From positions 124,001 to 188,000 of the forward strand of contig NZ_JACAQA010000002.1 in assembly GCF_013385425.1 (NCBI RefSeq): a stretch of DNA of 64,000 nt, read 5' to 3'. Under the pieces are notes generated by a model. The model was given only the letters and a program-made list of their open reading frames with translations. It made no database searches and was not told where the DNA came from. Position 1 is the first letter of the stretch, and the number at the start of each line of letters is the position of its first letter. Shown piece by piece: positions 52,741 through 63,124 of the stretch. Source of the stretch: Pseudomonas gingeri. Lineage in GTDB: Bacteria; Pseudomonadota; Gammaproteobacteria; Pseudomonadales; Pseudomonadaceae. The position numbers and the translations under genes are program-made.

Positions 52741-53649
52741 ATGGCAGCTTTCAACCGCTCCGAACTGGCCGATCTCAATGTGTTCATGGCCATCATCCGC
52801 CGCCGCAGCTTTCGCCAGGCCGCCCATGAACTGGGGGTCACCACCTCGGCCCTGAGCCACACCCTGCGCAACCTGGAAACCCGCCTGGGGGTCAAGCTGC
52901 TCAACCGCAACAGCCGCTCGGTGGAACCCACGGATGCCGGTGCCCTGCTGGCGCAGAAGCTGGCCGTCGGTTTCGCCACCATCCAGGAAGCCCTCGACGA
53001 ACTCGACCGTTATCGCCATGCGCCGATCGGCCGGCTGCGCCTGAATGTGCCCCGGGATGCCGCCCGCCTGCTGGTCAGTCCGGTGCTCGGCGAGTTCATG
53101 GCGGCCTACCCGCAGATCAACCTGGACCTGAAGGTCGAGGACCGTCTGGTGGACATCGTCGCCGAAGGTTTCGATGCCGGTATCCGCTATGGCGCGACGG
53201 TGCCCCAGGACATGATTGCCGTGCCCCTGACCGGCGAGTTGCGCTGGATCATGATTGCCTCCCCCGACTATCTCGCCCGCCGTGGCGTCCCGGAAAAACC
53301 CGCCGACCTGCTGGAGCATGCGTGCATCCGGATGCGCCTGGGCGACAACACGGCCTACAAGTGGGAACTGGGCAACGGCGCGCAAATGATCCGCCTGGAT
53401 GTCCCCGGAGCCCTGACCGCCTCGGATACCCAGGCGGTGATCGACGCGGCGCTGGCCAGTGTCGGGATTGCCTATTGCCTGGAAAAACGCGTCACCCGGG
53501 AACTCGAGGACGGCAGCTTGCAGGAGGTGATGCCGGACTGGTCGAGCATGGGCGCCCCGTTCTGCCTCTACTACTCCAGCCAGCGCCAGTCGCAGCCGGG
53601 GCTGCGGCAGTTGATGGAGATGATCCGTCGGCACAACCTTCCACTGTAG
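52741..53649 (+). CDS. LysR family transcriptional regulator
   Basis: A 302-residue regulator. The N-terminal winged helix is FMAIIRRRSFRQAAHELGVT then TSALSHTLRNLETRLGVKLL. The substrate-binding half shows GRLRLNVPRDAARLLVSPVL and FDAGIRYGATVP. It is a CrgA/AraC-unrelated, standard LTTR. It is divergent from the aldo/keto reductase and could also act on the catabolic genes that follow on the same strand 105 bp downstream. Inducer unknown. Confidence 0.92.
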   Translation: MAAFNRSELADLNVFMAIIRRRSFRQAAHELGVTTSALSHTLRNLETRLGVKLLNRNSRSVEPTDAGALLAQKLAVGFATIQEALDELDRYRHAPIGRLRLNVPRDAARLLVSPVLGEFMAAYPQINLDLKVEDRLVDIVAEGFDAGIRYGATVPQDMIAVPLTGELRWIMIASPDYLARRGVPEKPADLLEHACIRMRLGDNTAYKWELGNGAQMIRLDVPGALTASDTQAVIDAALASVGIAYCLEKRVTRELEDGSLQEVMPDWSSMGAPFCLYYSSQRQSQPGLRQLMEMIRRHNLPL

Positions 53650-53705
53650 GACTCGCCCTCGCGGCAACCTGAATACTTTCAGGAGGGGCTTGCACAGCCA
53701 ATATT

Positions 53706-53717
53706 ATGGTATACCAT
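53706..53717. promoter_or_regulatory. GntR-type operator, copy 1
   Basis: ATGGTATACCAT is a perfect 12-bp palindrome at 53706-53717, in front of the DUF1185 gene (38 bp before its ATG). The core TGGTATACCA is a typical FCD-GntR target. The same core recurs at 58931-58942. Confidence 0.75.
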
Positions 53718-53754
53718 CATACCACATGATCAACGTGCACCCAGGAGCCCCCTT

Positions 53755-54345
53755 ATGAGTTTCGAAATCCGCAAGATCGTCAGTTATTCCGAACAGACCC
53801 TGATCGAAGGCGGCAAGGCCGCGGACAAACCGGTGACCATGATCGGCCTCGCCGTGGTGATGAAAAACCCCTGGCTGGGTCGGGGTTTCGTCGAAGACCT
53901 GAAACCGGAAATCCGCGCCCACTGCTCCGACCTCGGCGCCATGATGGTCGAGCGCCTGGTGGCCGCCATCGGCGGTGCCGACAAGATCGAGGCTTACGGC
54001 AAGGCCGCGGTAGTCGGCGCCGACGGTGAAATCGAACATGCCTCGGCGGTGATCCACACCCTGCGCTTCGGCAACCACTACCGCGAGGCGGTCCAGGCCA
54101 AAAGCTACCTGAGCTTCACCAACAAGCGCGGCGGGCCCGGCACCTCGATCCAGATCCCGATGATGCACAAGGACGACGAAGGCCTGCGCTCGCACTACAT
54201 CACCCTGGAAATGCGCATCGAAGACGCTCCGCGCGCCGACGAGATCGTCGTCGTGCTCGGTTGCGCCGACGGTGGTCGCCTGCACCCGCGCATCGGCAAC
54301 CGCTATATCGACCTGGAAGAACTGGCCGCCGAGAAAGCGCGGTAA
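53755..54345 (+). CDS. DUF1185 'amino acid synthesis' family protein
   Basis: A 196-residue protein of PF06684. It reads IRKIVSYSEQTLIEGGKAAD, PWLGRGFVEDLKPEIRA, GKAAVVGADGEIEHASAVIH and DEIVVVLGCADGGRLHPRIG, the regular family pattern. These proteins share a fold with ring-opening cyclic-amide enzymes, though no reaction is proven. CAGGAG precedes the ATG. It is the first of four tandem genes (hydrolase, aldehyde dehydrogenase, flavin reductase) under GntR operator copy 1. Confidence 0.85.
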   Translation: MSFEIRKIVSYSEQTLIEGGKAADKPVTMIGLAVVMKNPWLGRGFVEDLKPEIRAHCSDLGAMMVERLVAAIGGADKIEAYGKAAVVGADGEIEHASAVIHTLRFGNHYREAVQAKSYLSFTNKRGGPGTSIQIPMMHKDDEGLRSHYITLEMRIEDAPRADEIVVVLGCADGGRLHPRIGNRYIDLEELAAEKAR

Positions 54346-54370
54346 TCAATAAGAAAGGCAGGAGCGCTCC

Positions 54371-55204
54371 ATGATTCGGCTCACCGCTGAACGCACCCCG
54401 GCTGGCACCAGTTACCTGGCGACCGGCCAAGGCCAGCCTGTGGTCTTGATCCACGGCGTGGGCCTGAATAAAGAAATGTGGGGCGGCCAGATCGTTGGCC
54501 TGGCCACGACGTACCGCGTGATCACCTACGACATGCTCGGCCACGGCGCCAGCCCGCGCCCGGCCAGCGGCACCCCGCTGCTCGGCTATGCCGACCAGTT
54601 GCTGGAGCTGCTCGACCATCTGCAATTGCCCCAGGCAAGCGTGATCGGCTTTTCCATGGGCGGGCTGGTAGCGCGGGCGTTTGCCTTGCACTACCCGCAA
54701 CGTCTGCAAGCCCTGGTGGTGCTCAATAGCGTGTTCAATCGCAGCGCCGAACAGCGTGCCGGCGTTATCGCCCGCACCGCCCAGGCCGCCGAGCACGGAC
54801 CGGACGCCAACGCCGAAGCCGCGCTGTCGCGCTGGTTCAGCCGCGAATACCAGGCGGCCAATCCCGCGCAAATCGCCGCCCTGCGCCAGACGTTGGCGGA
54901 CAATGACCCACAAGGTTACCTGACCACCTATGAACTGTTCGCCACCCAGGACATGTACCGTGCCGAGGATCTGGGCGGCATTCAGGTGCCGACCCTGATC
55001 GCCACCGGTGAGCTGGACCCGGGGTCGACCCCGGAAATGGCCCGCCAATTGGCCGAACGTATTCCCGGCGCCACGGTTGCCGTGCTCGCCGAGCAACGGC
55101 ATATGATGCCCGTGGAGTCGCCGCGCCTGGTCAACCAGGTGCTGCTGGACTTCCTCGCCAACGCCCACGCCCGACAAAATCAGATAAAGGGGATCGTTGC
55201 ATGA
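54371..55204 (+). CDS. Alpha/beta hydrolase (RutD/carboxylesterase-like)
   Basis: A 277-residue cytoplasmic hydrolase. VVLIHGVGLNKEMWG is the oxyanion part, GFSMGGLVAR carries the nucleophile Ser, and EQRHMMPVESP holds the catalytic histidine. The fold and length fit 3-oxoadipate enol-lactonase or RutD-like aminoacrylate hydrolases. CAGGAG precedes the ATG, and its stop overlaps the aldehyde dehydrogenase start by 4 bp. Its substrate is likely an intermediate of the locus, such as a ring-opened amide or ester. Confidence 0.88.
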   Translation: MIRLTAERTPAGTSYLATGQGQPVVLIHGVGLNKEMWGGQIVGLATTYRVITYDMLGHGASPRPASGTPLLGYADQLLELLDHLQLPQASVIGFSMGGLVARAFALHYPQRLQALVVLNSVFNRSAEQRAGVIARTAQAAEHGPDANAEAALSRWFSREYQAANPAQIAALRQTLADNDPQGYLTTYELFATQDMYRAEDLGGIQVPTLIATGELDPGSTPEMARQLAERIPGATVAVLAEQRHMMPVESPRLVNQVLLDFLANAHARQNQIKGIVA

Positions 55205-56682
55205 CACTCACCCGCTTCCAGATGTGCATCGACGGTGAATGGGTCGATGCCCTGTCCGGCCAGACCTTCGACAGCCTCGACCCGGCCCTGGCCGAACCCT
55301 GGGCACAGTTGCCCGACGCCGGCGAAGCCGATGTCGAGCGCGCGGTCCAGGCCGCGCAAAGGGCTTTCGACAACCCGACCTGGCGTGGCCTCAGTGCCAC
55401 CGCCCGGGGCAAGCTGCTGCGTCGCCTCGGCGATCTGATCGCGGAAAACAAGGAGCGCCTGGCCCAACTGGAAAGCCGCGACAATGGCAAGCTGATCCGC
55501 GAAACCCGCGGCCAGGTCAGCTACCTGCCGGAGTTCTTCCATTACACCGCGGGCCTGGCCGACAAACTCGAAGGCGGCACCCTGCCGCTGGACAAGCCGG
55601 ACCTGTTCGCCTACACCGTGCACGAACCCATGGGCGTGGTCGCCGCGATCATCCCCTGGAACAGCCCGCTCTACCTGACCGCGATCAAACTGGCACCGGC
55701 CCTCGCGGCGGGCAACACCATCGTGCTCAAACCTTCCGAGCACGCCTCGGCCACCGTCCTGGAACTGGCGCGCCTGGCCCTGGAAGCCGGCATTCCGCCC
55801 GGCGTGGTCAATGTCATCACCGGTTACGGCGCAAGCACCGGTGCCGCCCTGACCCGCCACCCTTTGGTGCGCAAGATCGCCTTCACCGGCGGCGCGGCCA
55901 CCGCCCGCCATGTGGTACGCAGCAGCGCCGAGAACTTCGCCAAGCTGTCCCTGGAACTGGGCGGCAAGTCGCCGAACATCATCTTTGCCGACGCCGACCT
56001 GGACAGCGCGATCAACGGTGCCATTGCCGGGATCTACGCGGCGTCCGGCCAGAGTTGCGTCTCAGGCTCACGACTGCTGGTCCAGGACGACATCTATGAC
56101 GAATTCGTCGAGCGCCTGGTGGCACGCGCCCGGCGCATTCGCATCGGCAACCCGCAGGACGACGCCAGCGAGATGGGCCCCATGGCCACCGCGCAGCAAC
56201 TGGCCGTGGTCGAAGGCCTGGTGGCCGACGCCCTGGCCGAGGGCGCGCGCCTGCGCCTGGGCGGCAAGCGCCCGCCGAACCTGGGTAACGGCTGGTTCTA
56301 CGAGCCGACCCTGTTCGAGTGCGACCGCAACTCGATGAAGATCATGCAGGAAGAAGTCTTCGGTCCGGTGGCTTCGGTGATCCGTTTCAAGGATGAGGCC
56401 GAGGCCCTGGCCATCGCCAACGACTCGCAGTTCGGCCTCGCCGCCGGCATCTGGACCCGCGACCTGGGCCGCGCCCATCGCCTGGCCCGGGACATCCGCT
56501 CCGGGATCATCTGGGTCAACACCTACCGCGCGGTCTCGGCCATGGCACCCATCGGCGGTTTCAAGAACAGCGGCTACGGTCGCGAGAGCGGCATCGATTC
56601 GGTGCTGGCCTATACCGAGCTGAAAACGGTGTGGATCAACCTCTCGTCAGCCCCCATGCCCGACCCCTTCGTGATGCGCTAG
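55201..56682 (+). CDS. NAD(P)-dependent aldehyde dehydrogenase
   Basis: A 493-residue aldehyde dehydrogenase. Catalytic Cys286 lies in GQSCVSGSR and the general base Glu252 in LELGGKSPN. Cofactor and structure motifs IIPWNSPLYLTAIKLAPALA, FTGGAATAR and FGPVASVIRF are present. The N-terminus begins MTLTRFQMCIDGEWVDALSG. AAGGGGATC precedes the ATG. It likely oxidises a semialdehyde released later in the pathway, between the hydrolase and the flavin reductase genes. Confidence 0.92.
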   Translation: MTLTRFQMCIDGEWVDALSGQTFDSLDPALAEPWAQLPDAGEADVERAVQAAQRAFDNPTWRGLSATARGKLLRRLGDLIAENKERLAQLESRDNGKLIRETRGQVSYLPEFFHYTAGLADKLEGGTLPLDKPDLFAYTVHEPMGVVAAIIPWNSPLYLTAIKLAPALAAGNTIVLKPSEHASATVLELARLALEAGIPPGVVNVITGYGASTGAALTRHPLVRKIAFTGGAATARHVVRSSAENFAKLSLELGGKSPNIIFADADLDSAINGAIAGIYAASGQSCVSGSRLLVQDDIYDEFVERLVARARRIRIGNPQDDASEMGPMATAQQLAVVEGLVADALAEGARLRLGGKRPPNLGNGWFYEPTLFECDRNSMKIMQEEVFGPVASVIRFKDEAEALAIANDSQFGLAAGIWTRDLGRAHRLARDIRSGIIWVNTYRAVSAMAPIGGFKNSGYGRESGIDSVLAYTELKTVWINLSSAPMPDPFVMR

Positions 56683-56694
56683 GAGACAAACGAG

Positions 56695-57180
56695 ATGATC
56701 GAACCCGGTATCTACAAAGAAGTCATGGGCTCCTTCCCGTCGGGCGTCACGGTGGTCACCACCCTGGACGCCGAGGGGGGCATCGTCGGCATCACCGCCA
56801 GTGCCTTCAGCGCCCTGTCCATCGACCCGGCGCTGGTGCTGTTCTGCCCCAACTACGCCTCGGACACCTACCCGATCCTGCGGGACAGCAAGCAGTTCGC
56901 GATTCACCTGCTGTCCGCCGACCAGACCGCCGAAGCCTACGCATTCGCCGGCAAAGGCAAGGACAAGGCCAAGGGGATCGCCTGGCACCTGAGCGCCCTG
57001 GGCAACCCGCTGCTGGACAAGGCCACCGCCATCATCGAGTGCGAACTGTGGCGCGAATACGACGGTGGCGACCACGCCATTATCGTCGGCGCGGTCAAGA
57101 ACCTGATCCTGCCCGAGCAAGCGGTGACGCCGATGATCTACCACAAGGGCAAGCTCGGCCCGCTGCCCGCGCTGGCCTGA
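56695..57180 (+). CDS. NAD(P)H:flavin oxidoreductase (flavin reductase family)
   Basis: A 161-residue short flavin reductase (RutF/HpaC type). It starts MIEPGIYKEVMGSFPSGVTV, with TASAFSALSIDPALVLFCPN and the C-terminal YDGGDHAIIVGAVKNLIL, all regular for this class. It would supply reduced FMN to a two-component monooxygenase. AGGAGA precedes the ATG, 12 bp after the dehydrogenase. No oxygenase partner is in the window, so it must lie elsewhere or beyond the right edge. Confidence 0.9.
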   Translation: MIEPGIYKEVMGSFPSGVTVVTTLDAEGGIVGITASAFSALSIDPALVLFCPNYASDTYPILRDSKQFAIHLLSADQTAEAYAFAGKGKDKAKGIAWHLSALGNPLLDKATAIIECELWREYDGGDHAIIVGAVKNLILPEQAVTPMIYHKGKLGPLPALA

Positions 57181-57281
57181 GGTTTTGCCACGGCGCGAGC
57201 CGACGCGAATGAACGGCGCATGATAAGCTTGCCGGTGATTTCGGCCCTCGATCGGCCCCACGAACTTTTAGAGCGGATCCC

Positions 57282-58599
<1,318 letters not shown>

Positions 58600-58605
58600 G
58601 CGCCC

Positions 58606-58899
58606 TCAGGGCGCCATGCCCTCGACAATGATCACTTCGGCCCGGGCCGCGCCTTCGCGGTGCCCGCGCGCCTCCTGATACTCCGCCGAACGATAGCAGG
58701 CCAGCGCCTGGTCGTAGGAGTCGAACTCGATCACCACATTACGCTGTGGCGTTTCCCGCCCCTCCAGGGCCTCGGCGCGCCCGCCCCGTGCCAGCATGCG
58801 TCCGCCGTAGCGGGCAAATACCGCTGGGGCGCGGCTTGTGTACTCGGTGTATTGCTCGGGGTCCGTGACATCCACATGGGCAATCCAGTAAGCCTTCAT
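58606..58899 (-). CDS. DUF1330 domain protein
   Basis: A 97-residue ferredoxin-like protein starting at 58899 after GAGGTCATCG. It begins MKAYWIAHVDVTDPEQYTEY and contains GGRMLARGGRAEALEGRETP, VVIEFDSYDQALACYRSAEY and REGAARAEVIIVEG, which is the DUF1330 pattern. These small proteins occur with catabolic genes, often of unknown use. It is divergent from the RibB-like gene across operator copy 2, so both would be controlled together. Confidence 0.85.
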   Translation of the reverse strand: MKAYWIAHVDVTDPEQYTEYTSRAPAVFARYGGRMLARGGRAEALEGRETPQRNVVIEFDSYDQALACYRSAEYQEARGHREGAARAEVIIVEGMAP

Positions 58900-58928
58900 C
58901 GATGACCTCATTGCTGGTTGATTTTGTA

Positions 58929-58944
58929 TTATGGTATACCATAA
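58929..58944. promoter_or_regulatory. GntR-type operator, copy 2
   Basis: TTATGGTATACCATAA (58929-58944) is a perfect 16-bp palindrome in the 75-bp gap between the DUF1330 gene and the RibB-like gene. It contains the same 12-bp core as copy 1. It can serve both divergent promoters. Confidence 0.78.
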
Positions 58945-58974
58945 ATCACACATTCAGACAGAGCGAGCGCCGGC

Positions 58975-60087
58975 ATGGCCTTTGACAGTATCCAGGACAT
59001 CATCGACGACTACCGCCAGGGCAAGATGGTCCTGCTGGTGGATGACGAAGATCGCGAAAACGAAGGCGACCTGCTGATCGCCGCCGACCGTTGCAACGCC
59101 CAGGCTATCAGCTTCATGGCCCGCGAGGCACGCGGGCTGATCTGCCTGACCCTGACCGACGAGCATTGCCGGCGCCTTGGCTTGGAACAGATGGTGCCGA
59201 GCAACGGCAGCGCGTTCAGCACCGCCTTTACCGTGTCCATCGAAGCCGCCCACGGCGTGACCACCGGCATTTGCGCCGCCGACCGCGCCCGCACCGTCGA
59301 AGCCGCGGTGGCCGCCGATGCCCGCGCCGAAGACCTGGTCCAGCCCGGGCATATCTTCCCCCTGCGGGCCCGGGAAGGCGGCGTGCTGACCCGTGCCGGG
59401 CACACCGAGGCCGGTTGCGACCTGGCGCGCCTGGCCGGCTTTACCCCCGCCTCGGTGATCGTCGAAGTGATGAACGATGACGGCAGCATGGCCCGGCGCC
59501 CGGACCTGGAAGTATTTGCGCGAAAACATGGCATCCGGATCGGCACCATCGCCGACCTGATCCACTACCGCCTCAGCACCGAGCACACGGTGCTGCGGAT
59601 CGGCGAACGGGAACTGCCGACGGTGCACGGCATGTTTCGCCTGATCACCTTCGAGGACCGCATTGAAGGCGGCGTGCACATGGCCATGGTGATGGGCGAT
59701 ATCCGCCGCGATACGCCGACACTGGTGCGAGTCCACGTCATCGATCCGCTGCGTGACCTGGTCGGCGCCGACTACCACGGGCCGAGCAACTGGACGCTCT
59801 GGGCGGCGCTGCAACGGGTCGCCGAGGAAGGCTGCGGCGTCGTCGTGGTGCTGGCCAACCACGAATCTTCCCAGGCGCTGCTGGAGCGCGTACCGCAGTT
59901 GACCCGGCCAGCGCGCCAGTACAGCCGTTCGCAATCGCGGATCTATTCGCAGATCGGTACCGGGGCACAGATACTGCAGGACATCGGTGTCGGCCAACTG
60001 CGCCACCTGGGGCCGCCGCTCAAATATGCCGGGCTGACCGGCTACGATCTGCAGGTGGTGGAAAGCATCCCCTTCACGCAACCCTGA
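58975..60087 (+). CDS. RibB-like 3,4-dihydroxy-2-butanone-4-phosphate synthase fused to degraded cyclohydrolase II domain
   Basis: A 370-residue RibBA-type protein. The N-terminal half is a regular DHBP synthase: [32 protein letters not shown], and [19 protein letters not shown]. The C-terminal half keeps the outline of GTP cyclohydrolase II, but the zinc-binding cysteines of the family (C-x10-C-x-C) are missing: [20 protein letters not shown] has no Cys in the place of the usual ECLTGD...RCDCG motif. So only the DHBP step should be active. It is under operator copy 2 and probably boosts flavin supply for this locus. Confidence 0.9.
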   Translation: MAFDSIQDIIDDYRQGKMVLLVDDEDRENEGDLLIAADRCNAQAISFMAREARGLICLTLTDEHCRRLGLEQMVPSNGSAFSTAFTVSIEAAHGVTTGICAADRARTVEAAVAADARAEDLVQPGHIFPLRAREGGVLTRAGHTEAGCDLARLAGFTPASVIVEVMNDDGSMARRPDLEVFARKHGIRIGTIADLIHYRLSTEHTVLRIGERELPTVHGMFRLITFEDRIEGGVHMAMVMGDIRRDTPTLVRVHVIDPLRDLVGADYHGPSNWTLWAALQRVAEEGCGVVVVLANHESSQALLERVPQLTRPARQYSRSQSRIYSQIGTGAQILQDIGVGQLRHLGPPLKYAGLTGYDLQVVESIPFTQP

Positions 60088-60148
60088 TACCCCGTAAAAA
60101 AGCGCCAAGGCCGGATCACCGGTAAGGCAAAGTGCTTGCAGAAAGTTT

Positions 60149-60171
60149 GGAATACCATAATATGATATTCC
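60149..60171. promoter_or_regulatory. GntR-type operator, copy 3 (imperfect)
   Basis: The 23-bp segment 60149-60171 has arms GGAATA and TATTCC and an inner CATA/TATG pair, with two mismatched pairs. It contains ATACCATAA, the half-site of copies 1 and 2. It lies about 155 bp before the ABC transporter binding-protein gene and likely controls the transporter operon. Confidence 0.6.
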
Positions 60172-60324
60172 GTAGACCGGAGATATTTGCCAAGTGCCCC
60201 CGACAGGGAAAGCACCCATAAAAGCCCTTGGCGCGGTCGCCTTAAAAGGCCCCGATGGACCTACTGCTCCCGATAGGCGGGCATCAACAACCCGCTCAAA
60301 AACACAACAAATGAGGGCGTGAAA

Positions 60325-61350
60325 ATGGTGTTGAACAAAGGTGCAACCGCGACATTGCTCGCGGGTTTCCTGGCAATCGGCAGTTCCTTCGCCATGGCCG
60401 CCGACAGCGTCAACTTCGTCAGTTGGGGCGGCAGCACCCAGGACGCGCAGAAACAGGCCTGGGCCGATCCGTTCAGCAAGGCCAGCGGCATCACCGTGGT
60501 CCAGGACGGCCCCACCGACTACGGCAAGCTCAAGGCCATGGTCGAAAGCGGTAACGTGCAGTGGGACGTGGTCGACGTCGAAGCCGACTTCGCCCTGCGC
60601 GCCGCCGCCGAAGGCCTGCTCGAGCCGCTGGACTTCAGCCAGATCCAGCGCGACAAGATCGACCCGCGCTTCGTCTCGGACCATGGCGTCGGTTCGTTCT
60701 ACTTCTCCTTTGTCCTCGGCTACAACCAGGGCAAGCTGGGCGCAGGCAAGCCCCAGGACTGGAGCGCCCTGTTCGACACCAAGACCTACCCGGGCAAACG
60801 CGCCCTCTACAAATGGCCGAGCCCCGGCGTGCTGGAGTTGGCCCTGCTGGCCGACGGCGTGCCCTCCGACAAGCTCTACCCGCTGGACCTGGATCGCGCC
60901 TTCAAGAAACTCGACACCATCAAGAAAGACATCGTCTGGTGGGGCGGCGGCGCGCAGTCCCAGCAGTTGCTGGCCTCCGGTGAAGCGAGCATCGGCCAGT
61001 TCTGGAACGGCCGGATCTACGCCTTGCAGCAGGACGGCGCAGCGGTGGGCGTGAGCTGGAAACAGAACCTGGTCATGGCCGACATTCTGGTCGTCCCCAA
61101 AGGCACGAAAAACAAGGCGGCGGCCATGAAGTTCCTGGCCAGTGCCAGCAGCGCCAAGGGCCAGGCCGACTTCTCCAACCTGACCGCCTATGCCCCGGTC
61201 AACATCGACAGCGTCGCGCGCCTGGACTCGGTACTGGCACCGAACCTGCCGACTGCCTACGCTAAGGATCAGATCACACTCGACTTCGCATACTGGGCCA
61301 AGAACGGTCCGGCCATTGCGACACGGTGGAACGAATGGCTGGTCAAATGA
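60325..61350 (+). CDS. ABC transporter periplasmic binding protein, polyamine/PotD type
   Basis: A 341-residue secreted binding protein. Start ATG at 60325 follows GAGGG; a GTG at 60319 is an alternative. The signal peptide (LLAGFLAIGSSFAMA-A) cleaves near residue 26. The mature part has VNFVSWGGSTQDAQKQAWAD, then WDVVDVEADFALRAAAEG and the C-terminal AYWAKNGPAIATRWNEWLVK. The fold group binds spermidine, putrescine or other cationic amines, so a charged nitrogen compound is a likely ligand. Its stop overlaps the first permease by 4 bp. Confidence 0.9.
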   Translation: MVLNKGATATLLAGFLAIGSSFAMAADSVNFVSWGGSTQDAQKQAWADPFSKASGITVVQDGPTDYGKLKAMVESGNVQWDVVDVEADFALRAAAEGLLEPLDFSQIQRDKIDPRFVSDHGVGSFYFSFVLGYNQGKLGAGKPQDWSALFDTKTYPGKRALYKWPSPGVLELALLADGVPSDKLYPLDLDRAFKKLDTIKKDIVWWGGGAQSQQLLASGEASIGQFWNGRIYALQQDGAAVGVSWKQNLVMADILVVPKGTKNKAAAMKFLASASSAKGQADFSNLTAYAPVNIDSVARLDSVLAPNLPTAYAKDQITLDFAYWAKNGPAIATRWNEWLVK

Positions 61351-62291
61351 AAATGACGGCCACGCTTTCCCCTGACACCCGTCCGACCGGGAGCGCCCCT
61401 GGCGCTGCCGGCCTGGCCAGCAGCAAGGCGGCGGTCATGCAGCAGTCTTCCACGTATGCGCAGCGCTGGCGGGGGGCGGGTAACCTGTTACCCGCCCTGC
61501 TGTTCCTCGGCCTGTTTTTCCTCGCACCACTGATCGGCCTGTTGCTGCGTGGCGTCCTGGAGCCCACGCCGGGGCTTGAAAACTACCAGCAACTGTTCGC
61601 CAACTCGGCCTACGCCCGGGTCCTGCTCAACACCTTTTCGGTGGCCGGGCTGGTCACGCTGTTCAGCCTGCTGCTGGGCTTTCCCCTGGCCTGGGCGATT
61701 ACCCTGGTGCCCCGTGGCTGGGGCCGTTGGCTGCTGAATATCGTGCTGCTGTCGATGTGGACCAGCCTGCTGGCCCGGACCTATTCGTGGCTGGTGCTGC
61801 TACAGGCTTCCGGGGTGATCAACAAGGCATTGATGGCCATGGGCATTATCGACCAGCCGCTGGAGATGGTGCACAACCTGACCGGCGTGGTGATCGGCAT
61901 GAGCTACATCATGATCCCGTTCATCGTCCTGCCGTTGCAGGCGACCATGCAGGCCATCGATCCGATGATCCTGCAGGCCGGGGCCATCTGCGGGGCCAGC
62001 CCGTGGCGCAACTTCCTGCGGGTGTTCCTGCCGCTGTGCCGGCCGGGGCTGTTTTCCGGCGGGCTGATGGTCTTCGTCATGTCCCTGGGTTACTACGTCA
62101 CCCCGGCCCTGCTGGGCGGCGCGCAGAACATGATGTTGCCGGAGTTCATCATTCAACAGGTGCAGTCGTTCCTCAACTGGGGCCTGGCCAGCGCCGGTGC
62201 CGCCCTGCTGGTGCTGATCACCCTGGTGTTGTTCTACTTCTACCTGAAGCTCCAGCCGGAATCCCCGGTCGGTGCCAGTAACGCGAGGTAA
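61347..62291 (+). CDS. ABC transporter permease, PotB type
   Basis: A 314-residue permease with six helices. ATG at 61347 overlaps the binding-protein stop (ATGA). A long N-terminal soluble tail precedes LLPALLFLGLFFLAPLIGLL. The EAA loop is seen in AGAICGASPWRNFLRVFLPL. The family imports polyamines and related compounds. It is followed 6 bp later by the second permease. Confidence 0.9.
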   Translation: MKMTATLSPDTRPTGSAPGAAGLASSKAAVMQQSSTYAQRWRGAGNLLPALLFLGLFFLAPLIGLLLRGVLEPTPGLENYQQLFANSAYARVLLNTFSVAGLVTLFSLLLGFPLAWAITLVPRGWGRWLLNIVLLSMWTSLLARTYSWLVLLQASGVINKALMAMGIIDQPLEMVHNLTGVVIGMSYIMIPFIVLPLQATMQAIDPMILQAGAICGASPWRNFLRVFLPLCRPGLFSGGLMVFVMSLGYYVTPALLGGAQNMMLPEFIIQQVQSFLNWGLASAGAALLVLITLVLFYFYLKLQPESPVGASNAR

Positions 62292-62297
62292 GCCGTC

Positions 62298-63107
62298 ATG
62301 CTCCTGACTCCCAATGCCATGAGCCGGCGCCTGCGCCTGGGCCTCTACCTCACCACCGGACTGATCGCCCTGTTCCTGCTGCTGCCGATCGTGTTCATCG
62401 TGCTGCTGTCGTTCGGCTCCTCCCAATGGCTGGTGTTTCCGCCACCGGGCTGGACGCTGAAATGGTACGGCCAGTTCTTTTCCAACCCGGACTGGATGAA
62501 CGCCGCCCTGGCCAGTTTGAAGGTGGCGATCCTGACCACCTTCTTCGCGGTCGCTCTCGGCCTGCCGACGGCCTTCGCCCTGGTCCGTGGACGCTTTCCC
62601 GGCCGCGAACTGCTCTACGGCCTGTTCACCCTGCCGATGATCGTGCCCCTGGTGATCATCGCCGTGGCGGTGTACGCGCTGTTTCTCAAACTCGGCTACA
62701 CGGGGACGCTGTTCGCCTTCGTGGTCAGCCACGTCATCGTCGCGCTGCCCTTCACCATCATCTCGATCATCAACTCGCTGAAGCTGTTCGACCAGTCGAT
62801 CGAGGATGCCGCGGTGATCTGCGGTGCCTCGCGCCTGCAGGCGGTGTTCAAGGTGACCTTCCCGGCGATTCGTCCCGGCATGGTCGCCGGGGCGCTGTTC
62901 GCCTTCCTGGTGTCGTGGGATGAAGTGGTGCTGAGCGTGATGATGGCCAGCCCGACCCTGCAGACCTTGCCCGTGAAAATGTGGACCACCCTGCGCCAGG
63001 ACCTGACCCCGGTGATCGCCGTCGCTTCGACGCTGCTGATCGCCCTGTCGGTGCTGGTGATGGTGATCGCCGCCGCCCTGCGCCGGCGCAATGAACTTCG
63101 CGCCTGA
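62298..63107 (+). CDS. ABC transporter permease, PotC type
   Basis: A 269-residue permease with six helices. It starts MLLTPNAMSRRLRLGLYLTT, then LLPIVFIVLLSFGSSQWLVF, and the EAA loop in AAVICGASRLQAVFKVTFPA. It is the partner of the PotB-type permease, 6 bp upstream, and 17 bp before the ATPase gene. Confidence 0.9.
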   Translation: MLLTPNAMSRRLRLGLYLTTGLIALFLLLPIVFIVLLSFGSSQWLVFPPPGWTLKWYGQFFSNPDWMNAALASLKVAILTTFFAVALGLPTAFALVRGRFPGRELLYGLFTLPMIVPLVIIAVAVYALFLKLGYTGTLFAFVVSHVIVALPFTIISIINSLKLFDQSIEDAAVICGASRLQAVFKVTFPAIRPGMVAGALFAFLVSWDEVVLSVMMASPTLQTLPVKMWTTLRQDLTPVIAVASTLLIALSVLVMVIAAALRRRNELRA

Positions 63108-63124
63108 GCGCCAAGGAGTAGAAC

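Noticed and set aside
60102..60234. GCGCCAAGG at 60102-60110 with its exact complement CCTTGGCGC at 60226-60234.
   Set aside because: Nine bases separated by over 110 bp are easily found by chance in GC-rich DNA; no loop structure or T-run supports a terminator or riboswitch.
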